From contig JBIINK010000020.1 in NCBI GenBank assembly GCA_044337515.1, positions 1 through 38,851 on the forward strand: a stretch of 38,851 nt of DNA. The letters are read 5' to 3'. The stretch comes from CAJBVG01 sp044337515. Its GTDB lineage: Bacteria; Bacteroidota; Bacteroidia; Sphingobacteriales; Sphingobacteriaceae. The notes beneath the pieces were generated by a model, which made no database searches, had not been told where the DNA came from, and worked only from the letters and a program-made list of their open reading frames with translations. Below are positions 1 through 8,017 of the stretch, one piece after another. Both the position numbers and the translations under genes were made by a program. Numbering within the stretch: the first letter of the stretch is position 1; every line of letters begins with the position of its first letter.

Positions 1-1
1 G

Positions 2-64
2 ATTGCTGATATTGTAGCGATACTAGGGTCGATTGATATTGTGCTGGGCGAGGTAGATAGATAA
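2..64 (+). CDS. C-terminal fragment of an unidentified protein, cut by the window edge
   Basis: An open frame enters from the left edge and ends at TAA (62-64). It gives about 20 residues ending in VLGEVDR. The stop lies exactly where the period-8 repeat array begins, as at other array borders in this window, which supports the frame being real. Too little protein is present to assign a function. Confidence 0.4.
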   Translation: MADIVAILGSIDIVLGEVDR

Positions 65-218
65 TATGCTAGTCTGCTAGTATGCTAAACTAATATGTTA
101 ATATGTTAATGGGATAATATGTTAATGGGATAATATGTTAATCTAATGTGTTAATGTGCTAATTTCAAAAAAATGAATAAATTTTATTAGCACATTGGCT
201 AATTAGCACATTAGCACA
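65..218. repeat. Period-8 tandem word array with palindromic end (array A)
   Basis: The gap is made almost wholly of 8-base words: TATGCTAG/TCTGCTAG units (about 66-89), then TTAATATG, TTAATGGG and ATAATATG units (about 90-146), then GTGCTAAT words. After an AT-rich spacer the last word returns inverted as ATTAGCAC (186-218). AATGTGCTAAT at 153-163 is perfectly inverted at 186-196. Positions 91-126 are identical, inverted, to 30138-30173. The right edge merges with the stop codon of the response regulator. Confidence 0.85.
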
Positions 219-647
219 TTAAATTAATTTGAATTTGGCCAGCTTCTCCTCCAACTGTTCTATTTTGAAAGGTTTCTCGAGGGTATCGTCCATCCCTGCT
301 TCCATGCAATGTTTTTCGTCGTCGCCAAAAGATCCTGCAGTGATGGCAATAATCTTAGGTCTGTTATCTGCATAGCGTGAAATGATCTCTTTAGTTGTTT
401 CTAAGCCATTCAAATCAGGCATTTGAACATCCATCAATATTAAGTCATATTGAGAATGACTTAGCTTCTCTAATACCTGAAGACCATTAGTAGCGAGTTC
501 TAAGTTATAACCAGCTTTTTCAATTACCTTTTTAATGAGCAACTGATTCACCAAATTGTCTTCAGCTAAGAGAATACGTATATTCGCATTAGATGAAATG
601 AAAGTCATGAAGTTTGTTTGTTGTTGTTGTTGTTGTATTGTTTTCAT
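219..647 (-). CDS. Single-domain response regulator (CheY-like receiver)
   Basis: Receiver-domain protein expected to be phosphorylated by a histidine kinase. The 142-residue frame has the acidic pocket E29-D30 (LLAEDN), phospho-acceptor D73 (LMDVQMPD), T103 (IAITAG) and K125 (EKPF). There is no output domain, so it probably works by protein contact, as in a phosphorelay; the sequence resembles receivers of hybrid kinases. The first 13 residues contain six glutamines coded by a CAA run. A TAnnTTTG element (650-657) lies only two bases before the first ATG, so the start may be leaderless at 647, or may be the ATG at 608 with the CAA run in the leader. No kinase gene is adjacent. Confidence 0.85.
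   Translation of the reverse strand: MKTIQQQQQQTNFMTFISSNANIRILLAEDNLVNQLLIKKVIEKAGYNLELATNGLQVLEKLSHSQYDLILMDVQMPDLNGLETTKEIISRYADNRPKIIAITAGSFGDDEKHCMEAGMDDTLEKPFKIEQLEEKLAKFKLI
615..633 (-). repeat. CAA trinucleotide run at the 5' end of the response regulator
   Basis: On the minus strand about six CAA codons follow ATGAAAACAATA. Changes in copy number would alter glutamine number or leader length without shifting the frame. If the downstream ATG (608) is the true start, this is an unstructured CAA-rich leader. Confidence 0.7.
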
Positions 648-649
648 TT

Positions 650-657
650 CAAAAATA
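650..657 (-). promoter_or_regulatory. Bacteroidota -7 element (TATTTTTG) next to the response regulator ATG
   Basis: TATTTTTG on the minus strand matches TAnnTTTG and ends two bases before ATG 647. I see no clear -33 TTTG at the usual spacing, so this is a candidate only. Confidence 0.4.
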
Positions 658-701
658 GTTATTTATTTTTCAAGTTTTAACTCTTTTACCGCTAATATTT
701 T

Positions 702-1184
702 ATGATTCGACCTGCAAACATAAACGACCTCGAGAGAATCGTTGACATATACAACCAAATCATTCCTCTAAGATACGTTACAGCAGACCTTACTCCTGTT
801 ACTGCCTCTAGTAGAATTGAATGGTTTCATCAATTTAATGAAAGCCGACCTATTTTTGTATACGAAAACGACGTTGAAATAGTTTCATGGGCCAGTTTGA
901 GAAGTTTTTATGGAAGGCCTGCTTATCAAAATACAGTAGAAATTGGGATTTACATCGACGAAAAATACCGCAAACTAGGAATAGGCGAAGAAATGCTTTT
1001 GCACGTTCAGGCTGCTGCGAAGCAAATTGGTATCGAAACCATCCTTGCTTTTATCTTCGCTACAAATGAAGGAAGTGTTCGCTTTTTTAAGAAACATGGA
1101 TACGTACAATATGGCCTATTACCTGAAGTTGCTGAGATAGATTCTCAAAAAATAGACCTAATGATTTTAGGCTTGAAACTTTAA
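702..1184 (+). CDS. GNAT-family N-acetyltransferase, phosphinothricin acetyltransferase-like
   Basis: A 160-residue GNAT protein predicted to transfer an acetyl group from acetyl-CoA to an amine. The N-terminal IRPANINDLERIVDIYN, the central YGRPAYQNTVEIGIYI strand pair and the acetyl-CoA loop R90-K-L-G93-I-G95 follow the Pat/Bar/MddA subgroup, whose members acetylate phosphinothricin or methionine-derived analogues. Length is about 10 residues short of that subgroup, which fits normal variation. The true substrate cannot be read from sequence. It is divergent from the response regulator, with a 54-base gap between the two ATGs, and ends beside the terminator of the efflux operon. Confidence 0.88.
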   Translation: MIRPANINDLERIVDIYNQIIPLRYVTADLTPVTASSRIEWFHQFNESRPIFVYENDVEIVSWASLRSFYGRPAYQNTVEIGIYIDEKYRKLGIGEEMLLHVQAAAKQIGIETILAFIFATNEGSVRFFKKHGYVQYGLLPEVAEIDSQKIDLMILGLKL

Positions 1185-1192
1185 CAAAAAAA

Positions 1193-1219
1193 AGGAGCCC
1201 CAATGCAATCGGAGCTCCT
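1193..1219 (-). terminator. Intrinsic terminator of the RND efflux operon
   Basis: AGGAGC (1193-1198) and GCTCCT (1214-1219) form a stem. On the minus strand the stem is followed directly by a run of seven or more T. It lies about 70 bases after the RND pump stop, and also just after the convergent acetyltransferase. Confidence 0.7.
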
Positions 1220-1286
1220 AACCTAACTAACCTAAATTATTGAAAAACCACTTTATAAAAAAGTGTCCTATTTAAAGGCATTTTAA

Positions 1287-4200
1287 CTATAACGCTTCTT
1301 CTACTGATTTAGTTTTACCAAACCACTTTTGTTTTAAATTAGTAACCAATAAATACATTACTGGAACTAAAATAAGCGTTAAGAACGTTGCAAAAATCAA
1401 CCCGAATATCATGGTCCATGATAATGGTCCCCAGAAGGCAACGTTATCCCCTCCAAAGTAAATGTGCGGACTAAAGTGAGTAAGTAACTCAGCAAAGTCC
1501 ATATTCAATCCTACAGCCAATGGAATTAATCCAAGCATCGTAGCAAATGCAGTTAACAATACCGGTGTCATACGTGTTCTACCTGCTTCAAGCACGGCAT
1601 CATAAGCCGACATCCCTTGAGATACCATCAGATCCGCGAACTCTACCAGTAGAATTCCATTCCTCACTACAATTCCGGCTAAGGCGATAATACCTACTCC
1701 CATCATTACCATCGACATCGTCATTTTGAATATCGTAATACCCAGAAGTACTCCGATGATACTGAAGAAAATTTCACTCAGAATAATGATTGGCTTACCA
1801 ATAGAGTTGAACTGAGTAACCAAAATAATTAGGATTAATCCGAACGATACAAATAATGCAGTACCTAAGAATTTAACCGTTTCCATTTGCTCCTCTTGCT
1901 CACCTGCCATTCTAACACTCACACTGTTTGGTGCATTAAATTGATCAAGCTCTGTTTGAATATTCGCTACCACCTCATTAGGGTTATAAGCTCCCAATAC
2001 GTTTGATGATAGAATGATGATACGTTTTTGTTGCTTACGTTTAATACCTCCGTAAGTGTTTACATATTTAATATCTGCGAATGATGATAAAGGTACCTGA
2101 CGAATCATTCCACCCATACCCATATCGCGATACGTAACACTCATATTCTTTAATATATCTAAGTTATTGCGTTGATCTTCTTGCGCACGAACATTAATTT
2201 CATAATCGTCTTTTACATCTCTGAATTTAGAAACCTCTTTACCAAATAAAGCTGTTCTTAATTCCATTGCCACTACTCCCGACGAAATCCCTTCTCTATT
2301 TGCACGCTCACGATCGATATCAAAAATAATTTCAGGTTTATTATTCATAAAGTCTGATTTCAATTCTTCAATACCGGCAATGTTTTTCTTATCTAAATAT
2401 GATTTTAATTTTACAGATGTCGATACTAATGAATCTAAGTTGTCACCTGTAATCTCAATTGAAATTGGTTTCGCTGTTGGCGGACCCGATTGCTCTTGAG
2501 TTACTGATATTTCAGCACCTGGGATACCTTTTACGGCTTCACGAATTTTATCTAAGTATTCTGAAGTCTTAACTCCATGACGTTCTCCGAATTCCACGAA
2601 TGCAACCGATACTTTACCGCGGTTAGTATAATTTCCTTGATCTTCATCTTGTGGATCGGTAACTCCTACCGTAACGTTAGAAATAATTGAAGTAACAACT
2701 GGGTTATCTTTTCCAACAACAGTCATCACTCTTTTCTCTACTTTCTTAATTACTTCATTAGTATACGATTGATCAGTACCTACAGGTAACTTCACATATA
2801 CATACACAAAGTTTGGTTCACCCGATGGGAAGAATACAAATTTTGGAGTTCTTACCATCATAAACATAATGGTTAAGATGAATAATCCAAGGGTGCTCGC
2901 TAACATGGTCCATGGACGGTGTAATGCCCAATTTAATTTCTTAGCATACCAATCTTGGAACTTTGGCCAATGTGTATTCTGGAAATTATAAATAACTTTC
3001 TCTAAGTAGAAATGATGTAACAAGTAAAATCCAGTGATGATTACTACTAAGTTTCCGAAACCGAAATTAATAAGATAAGCCACAACAGCTACAATACCCA
3101 TACGGATAAGGTTCTTACGAACAGACTTATCAAATGTTGGTTTATCTTCATTATGTGAATGCGGTTTCATGAAATCAACCGCAAATACTGGATTGATAAT
3201 GTACGCAACTAATAACGATGCTAACAAAGTGATGATTAACGTTACCGGTAAGTAGAACATGAATTTACCAATAACACCTGGCCAAAATAATAATGGTACA
3301 AATGGTGCAAGGGTCGTTAATGTTCCAGAAAATACTGGCATAAATACTTCTCCTGTTGCAACTTTCGCTGCTTTCTTAATTGGCACTTTGCCATTATCAA
3401 AAACACGGTGAGTATTTTCAATTACCACAATGGCATCATCTACTACAATTCCCAATCCTAATAAGAATGAGAAAAGTACTATCATGTTCATCGTATAACT
3501 AAATCCGAATACACCACCTAAGGCAGGCATCGCAATAAATGCAATACACATCGATAGTGGAACCGATAAGGCTACGAAAATAGCGTTCGTTACTCCCATG
3601 AAGAACATGAGGATAATCGTTACTAATATAAATCCGATGATAATTGTATTGATCAAATCGTGTAAGGTTACACGTGTTTTGTTTGATTGATCTCCTGTAA
3701 TGGTAACATCTAATCCCTTAGGCAAATCGTTCACTTTCATATCAGCAACAATTGCACGAATTTTATCTGATGCCTCAATTAAGTTTTCACCACTACGTTT
3801 TTTTACGTTTAAGGTAATTACATTCTTACCATATAAACGTGCATAACTTTCTTGCTCTTTAAATCCATCAACTATGGTTGCAATATCTTTTAAATATACT
3901 GAACCACCTGTTGGCGTTTTAATAATGGTATTCCCGATTTCAAATGCATTCGGGTATTCTTTCTTAATGTTTAATGTTCTACGAACACCATCAATCTTAA
4001 TAGTACCACCCGATGCCGAAATATTCTCCGAACCAATAGCACGCTCAATATCGGTAAATGAAATTTGTGCAGATGTCATTCGATTCAAATCCACATTGAT
4101 TTGAATTTCTTGCTCTAATGCTCCAACAACATCTACTCCCGAAATCTCTTTTAAGCCTTCTACTCTATCTTTCAGATCATCTGCGTAGTCTTTTAATTTT

Positions 4201-4673
4201 TTCAAATCAAAATCGCCCGAAAGATTTAAATATAAAATAGGAAGGTCGGAAAGGTTAATGTCTATTACATCTGGTTGTGATGGTAAGTTTGAAGGAAGAT
4301 CCGTTTTTGCTTTATCTACCGCATCTTTTACACGTTGCTTTGCTTCCTTAATATCTACGTTTGTATTAAACTCTGCCGTGATAAAAGAGAAATCTTGAAA
4401 TGAATTCGAAGTAATTTTCTTTAATCCAGGTGTTGACTTTAATTGTTTTTCTAATTGTTTCGTTACCAAAGTCTCCATGTTTTGTGGAGATGTACCAGGG
4501 TAAATTGTTCTCACAAAAATCTTTGGAATAGTGATTTCTGGGAAATTTTCCTTTGGTAAACTTTGATAAGCAAAGAACCCGAGTATGAAAATCAATACCG
4601 TGATTACATACACTGAGGTCTTGTTATCTATGGCCCAACTTGAGGGCTTAAATTCTTTGTGTTCGTCTTTCAT
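1287..4673 (-). CDS. RND efflux pump inner-membrane transporter (AcrB/MdtB type)
   Basis: A 1128-residue proton-driven exporter of the resistance-nodulation-division family, expected to form a trimer that couples to the adaptor and TolC-like channel encoded upstream. The N-terminal TM1 is followed by porter repeats. TM4 carries GLGIVVDDAIVVIEN with the proton-relay pair D412-D413. In TM10 the usual lysine is arginine (R1004 in GIVVRNGILLVEFAD). Between TM6 and TM7 there is an extra segment after MKPHSHNEDKP with two additional hydrophobic stretches before the TM7 region, making it longer than AcrB (about 1050). Organic compounds are the likelier substrates, since I do not see the CusA methionine pattern. 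Last gene of the operon; 25-base gap after the adaptor. Confidence 0.92.
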   Translation of the reverse strand: MKDEHKEFKPSSWAIDNKTSVYVITVLIFILGFFAYQSLPKENFPEITIPKIFVRTIYPGTSPQNMETLVTKQLEKQLKSTPGLKKITSNSFQDFSFITAEFNTNVDIKEAKQRVKDAVDKAKTDLPSNLPSQPDVIDINLSDLPILYLNLSGDFDLKKLKDYADDLKDRVEGLKEISGVDVVGALEQEIQINVDLNRMTSAQISFTDIERAIGSENISASGGTIKIDGVRRTLNIKKEYPNAFEIGNTIIKTPTGGSVYLKDIATIVDGFKEQESYARLYGKNVITLNVKKRSGENLIEASDKIRAIVADMKVNDLPKGLDVTITGDQSNKTRVTLHDLINTIIIGFILVTIILMFFMGVTNAIFVALSVPLSMCIAFIAMPALGGVFGFSYTMNMIVLFSFLLGLGIVVDDAIVVIENTHRVFDNGKVPIKKAAKVATGEVFMPVFSGTLTTLAPFVPLLFWPGVIGKFMFYLPVTLIITLLASLLVAYIINPVFAVDFMKPHSHNEDKPTFDKSVRKNLIRMGIVAVVAYLINFGFGNLVVIITGFYLLHHFYLEKVIYNFQNTHWPKFQDWYAKKLNWALHRPWTMLASTLGLFILTIMFMMVRTPKFVFFPSGEPNFVYVYVKLPVGTDQSYTNEVIKKVEKRVMTVVGKDNPVVTSIISNVTVGVTDPQDEDQGNYTNRGKVSVAFVEFGERHGVKTSEYLDKIREAVKGIPGAEISVTQEQSGPPTAKPISIEITGDNLDSLVSTSVKLKSYLDKKNIAGIEELKSDFMNNKPEIIFDIDRERANREGISSGVVAMELRTALFGKEVSKFRDVKDDYEINVRAQEDQRNNLDILKNMSVTYRDMGMGGMIRQVPLSSFADIKYVNTYGGIKRKQQKRIIILSSNVLGAYNPNEVVANIQTELDQFNAPNSVSVRMAGEQEEQMETVKFLGTALFVSFGLILIILVTQFNSIGKPIIILSEIFFSIIGVLLGITIFKMTMSMVMMGVGIIALAGIVVRNGILLVEFADLMVSQGMSAYDAVLEAGRTRMTPVLLTAFATMLGLIPLAVGLNMDFAELLTHFSPHIYFGGDNVAFWGPLSWTMIFGLIFATFLTLILVPVMYLLVTNLKQKWFGKTKSVEEAL

Positions 4674-4698
4674 CTTTGAAATATTGAGTAGCGAAAAA

Positions 4699-5814
4699 TT
4701 ATAAATTAATTAAATCACCTTGGTTCAACTCTTGGTAACCTACTGTAATTACACGGTCGCCAACAGATAAGCCCGATAGAATTTCTGCAGTACCACGATA
4801 TACTTGACCAACTTTAACAGCAGCTTTCTTCACTGTTAATTTACCAGCTTCTTCAATAGCGATGTAAACATAATTACCTTCTTGATCTGCTTGGATAATA
4901 TTCATTGGAACTGTTAATGCATTGTTTGTTGTGTAATCAATAATTTTCAATACACTAATCATATTCGGACGATACTCTGCATTATTACCTAAGTTTACTT
5001 CAACTTTGAAAGTACGACTCATTGGACTAATTGCTTTTGCAGCGAAGTTGATTTTACCAGTAATTTCTTTTTTCAAATCTGGGAATACAACAATAACGGC
5101 ATCACCTGCACCTACTGAGTTTAAATAGCTTTCGGCAAGTTCAGCAGTTGCTTTCAACTGACTAGAATTAATTACTCTGAATGCTGGACGAGCTCCGTTT
5201 ACCATCTCTCCTTCTTTCACGTCAGCTTGATCAACGATACCATCTATTGGTGATTTGATGTTTGTATTATCTAATTGCTCTTTAGCAGTTGCTAAACTGT
5301 TCTCTAAAGCTTCTTTGTTGTTCTTCGCTTGTAAGTACGCTACCTCTGTACCAATTTTTTGATCCCAAAGATTTTTTTGTTTATTGTAAATAGTAGTCAC
5401 TAATTCTAAACGAGTTTTTAACTCTTCCATGTTTTTAGAAATTAAAGCATCATCAATTTTTGCTAATACTTGTCCTTTTTTAACTTGTTGCCCTACTTGT
5501 GCATATACCTTTGTTACCGGCCCCATGCTACGTGGAAACACGTTGATGTTTTGATCCGATTGTACCTGACCGTGTATTTCTACATAATGTGTAAATGAAG
5601 TGATGGCTACAGTATCTACTGCTACGAATTTCACTTTCTGATTTTCGTTAGGGTTTTCTTTTGCAAGTTCCGCTTCTAAATCAGCAATTTTTTTAGTGAT
5701 GTCTGAATGCTCTTTCTTTAATTTTTCTAGTTCTGCTTTCTTATCAGTTCCAGCGTTTTTTCCGCAAGCTACGATGATGCTTGCTGCGGTAAGTAATATT
5801 AATATACGTTTCAT
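4699..5814 (-). CDS. RND efflux periplasmic adaptor lipoprotein (membrane fusion protein)
   Basis: A 371-residue adaptor linking the RND pump to the outer-membrane channel. It has a lipoprotein signal with lipobox cysteine C17 (SIIVACGKN), then an early coiled coil rich in K and E (about 25-55). A biotinyl-lipoyl half (VYAQVGQQVKKGQVLAKID) is followed by the alpha-helical hairpin (about 130-185) and the returning lipoyl half (NIKSPIDGIVDQADVKEGEMV). Beta-barrel and membrane-proximal regions follow. The coiled coil directly after the lipidated cysteine is an addition to the usual plan. Gaps of 28 bases to the channel gene and 25 to the pump gene fit one transcript. Confidence 0.92.
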   Translation of the reverse strand: MKRILILLTAASIIVACGKNAGTDKKAELEKLKKEHSDITKKIADLEAELAKENPNENQKVKFVAVDTVAITSFTHYVEIHGQVQSDQNINVFPRSMGPVTKVYAQVGQQVKKGQVLAKIDDALISKNMEELKTRLELVTTIYNKQKNLWDQKIGTEVAYLQAKNNKEALENSLATAKEQLDNTNIKSPIDGIVDQADVKEGEMVNGARPAFRVINSSQLKATAELAESYLNSVGAGDAVIVVFPDLKKEITGKINFAAKAISPMSRTFKVEVNLGNNAEYRPNMISVLKIIDYTTNNALTVPMNIIQADQEGNYVYIAIEEAGKLTVKKAAVKVGQVYRGTAEILSGLSVGDRVITVGYQELNQGDLINL

Positions 5815-5842
5815 ATCAAGTATAAATTTCTAGGTGTGTTGA

Positions 5843-7189
5843 TTATTGTATTTTACCAAATGCTTTGTCCAATTCTACTTTTGCAATTAATGCATCGTAT
5901 AATGAACTTATATAATTAGTTTCTGATTCTTTTAATGCAGTTTCCGCAGTGGTTACCTCTAAACTAGAGCCAACTCCTTGGTCGTACTTCGCTTTCGATA
6001 CGCGTAACACTTCATTCGCTAATTCCATGTTCTTACGTTGATTTTCTAAAGAACGAACACTATTGTTGTACACAATTTGTGTTTGCTTGCTTTGTAAATT
6101 CAAGGCGTTCTCTAAATTCGAAACGTCGTTTTTAGATTTCTCTAATACTAGTTTCGCTTGTTTAGTTTGATAATATTTTTTACCCGATCCAATAATTGGA
6201 ATGTTTAATTGCAAACCTACAATTGATGTTGGATACGCTTTATCTGTTAAGTTCTTGAAATCGTTGTTTTGATAATTTCTTGAAATGTTACCAAATGCTA
6301 CTAAACTTGGTGCATGAGTTACAATGTTTCTTTTGTAATCCAACTCGTTTAATTTCATTGATGTTTTCAATAATTGATATTCTACTCGCTCTTCTGGAGA
6401 GAACACTTGATTCGATTCTAACATCGCTGTTAATTGAATCGACTCTAATTTATCTGATAAGATTAACTCCGAATTAATTGGCATTCCAATTTGGAATTTC
6501 AATAATGAATTACTCAATTCTACCATCTTCGCAACATTCTCGCGCTCGGTAGTTAAGTTGTTAAACAATACACTTAAACGGTCGAAGTCCACTTTCTCCG
6601 CAAAACCATTTTGGAAATACGCTTTCGTATCGTCTAATGTTTTCTTTAAACGAATGATGTTTGCATCTAACAATTCTAAACGTTTACGATTCACTAATAC
6701 CGAATAATATGCTTTCGTTACTGTAACATTCGTTTCAATTTTAGTTCTTGCTAATGCTTTAACTGTTAAATCCTTGTACACCGAACTCGCTTTTAATCCA
6801 ATTAAGTAGTTTCCATCAAATAGTAATTGTGAAACTTGGATTCCGTAATTCGCAGTGTAATTGGTACCGAATTTTGCTTCAATAAATTCTGGATACGTTC
6901 CTGGTGCAGCTCCTGTTAATGGTGAAATAAAATTAGGAATGGTTTGTGTCGGAATATCGATGAACTTCTGAAACGCTGCAGATCCCGTTACTTGTGGCAA
7001 TCCGATGGCAACCGTTTCCTTCACTTTATTCTTCGAAATTTCGGCATCAAGTGCTGCATTCTTAATGTCGTGTTGGTTTTGATAAGCGTACTCTATAGCT
7101 TGTTGTAAGCTAAACTGATAACTTTGTGAATATCCTATTTTAGATATTCCCAAAGCAATCAATACGACGTAAATTATTTTTTTTCTCAT
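5843..7189 (-). CDS. TolC-family outer-membrane efflux channel
   Basis: A 448-residue outer-membrane factor. A signal peptide (about 1-21, ending GYSQ) precedes two OEP repeats: the first starts FSLQQAIEYAYQNQHDIKNA, and the second ends with the long helix LANEVLRVSKAKYDQGVGSSLEVTTAETALKESE, which is typical of TolC homologues. It should form the trimeric exit duct for the RND pump encoded downstream. The gene follows the TetR regulator by 15 bases and precedes the adaptor by 28, so the four genes form one operon in the order regulator, channel, adaptor, pump. Confidence 0.9.
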   Translation of the reverse strand: MRKKIIYVVLIALGISKIGYSQSYQFSLQQAIEYAYQNQHDIKNAALDAEISKNKVKETVAIGLPQVTGSAAFQKFIDIPTQTIPNFISPLTGAAPGTYPEFIEAKFGTNYTANYGIQVSQLLFDGNYLIGLKASSVYKDLTVKALARTKIETNVTVTKAYYSVLVNRKRLELLDANIIRLKKTLDDTKAYFQNGFAEKVDFDRLSVLFNNLTTERENVAKMVELSNSLLKFQIGMPINSELILSDKLESIQLTAMLESNQVFSPEERVEYQLLKTSMKLNELDYKRNIVTHAPSLVAFGNISRNYQNNDFKNLTDKAYPTSIVGLQLNIPIIGSGKKYYQTKQAKLVLEKSKNDVSNLENALNLQSKQTQIVYNNSVRSLENQRKNMELANEVLRVSKAKYDQGVGSSLEVTTAETALKESETNYISSLYDALIAKVELDKAFGKIQ

Positions 7190-7204
7190 AAAAAAATGTT
7201 GTAT

Positions 7205-7822
7205 TTATACTGTTTTGGATGTATTGTTATAATGGTTGATTAATGCTAATCCCTTTTCGTTTACTAAGCCATGCAAAAAATGTTGTGTTAAGGTTTGCAT
7301 CACATCAATAAATAAAAAATCAGATGGCGGATAGATTTCATAATTAAAAGTCATGTCCACTTGCTCCAATCGCATTCTCGCTAAAATATTAATGTCGAAA
7401 TCGTTTCTATAAATCCCCTCTCTAATTCCTCTCTCCATATTCTCCACGATCTTTACCTTAATAAACTCATTTCTAAAGTTTCTAAATTCAAACCATGCTT
7501 TCGGATGATACTTCTGTAAATCGTAAAACATAATCGGGTTGAAACTTCTAATCATTTCCCCCATGTTCTGGTTTACGGAATACATTTCACCAATCGCATC
7601 CGGACTAGCTAAGCCAGTACATTGCTCCATCACAACACAATGACGGTTAATATTGTGTTTCGTAACCGCTAATACTAATTCGTCTTTATCTGGGTAATGC
7701 TGATAGATCGTTTTCTTAGACACACCGAGATGCTTGGCAATATCATCCATCGTGATGCTCCTGATGCCGTGTCGACGGAAAAGCTCATCTCCTTTGTGTA
7801 ATATGCGTTCTTGTAATTCCAA
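7205..7822 (-). CDS. TetR/AcrR-family transcriptional regulator of the efflux operon
   Basis: A 205-residue one-component regulator. The N-terminal helix-turn-helix (about residues 23-50, ITMDDIAKHLGVSKKTIYQHY) is clear; the rest is a variable helical ligand-binding domain. It is the first gene of the efflux operon, so it probably represses its own transcript and responds to a pump substrate. The start is TTG at 7822, about 20 bases after the predicted transcription start. The frame has no ATG before the upstream stop at 7841-7843, so TTG, or a rarer ATT at 7840, must be used. Confidence 0.88.
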   Translation of the reverse strand: MELQERILHKGDELFRRHGIRSITMDDIAKHLGVSKKTIYQHYPDKDELVLAVTKHNINRHCVVMEQCTGLASPDAIGEMYSVNQNMGEMIRSFNPIMFYDLQKYHPKAWFEFRNFRNEFIKVKIVENMERGIREGIYRNDFDINILARMRLEQVDMTFNYEIYPPSDFLFIDVMQTLTQHFLHGLVNEKGLALINHYNNTSKTV

Positions 7823-7847
7823 TGCTTCTATTTTGTTAATTCAAGCG

Positions 7848-7878
7848 CAAAACTATAGAAACTTTTTACATTTCCAAA
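7848..7878 (-). promoter_or_regulatory. Promoter of the TetR-TolC-adaptor-RND operon
   Basis: On the minus strand TTTG (7875-7878) is followed after 19 bases by TAGTTTTG (7848-7855), a good match to the Bacteroidota TTTG / TAnnTTTG consensus. Predicted transcription start is near 7844. Confidence 0.7.
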
Positions 7879-7883
7879 GTTTC
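7858..7883. promoter_or_regulatory. Candidate TetR operator overlapping the -33 element
   Basis: A perfect inverted repeat GAAACTTT (7858-7865) / AAAGTTTC (7876-7883) with a 10-base spacer covers the -33 element. Size, symmetry and position fit autorepression by the TetR protein encoded next to it. Confidence 0.6.
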
Positions 7884-7994
7884 CTACGTTTATTTTATGT
7901 TAAATTTATATTGTAAAGGGGATTTTACATTTCATTTTTCAGGAGAAATGGGCAAAAGTGATATAAATCACAAATTAGAAGGATTATAAATAGG

Positions 7995-8002
7995 TATCTT
8001 TG
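7995..8002 (+). promoter_or_regulatory. -7 element (TATCTTTG) upstream of copA
   Basis: TATCTTTG matches the -7 consensus and places transcription start after the TTG at 8000. The in-frame ATG at 8018 is therefore the better start. No clear -33 element is visible. Confidence 0.5.
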
Positions 8003-8017
8003 ATTTCCAGAAAACAG

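Noticed and set aside
65..218. CRISPR array
   Set aside because: The period is 7-9 bases with no spacers, and no cas genes are present.
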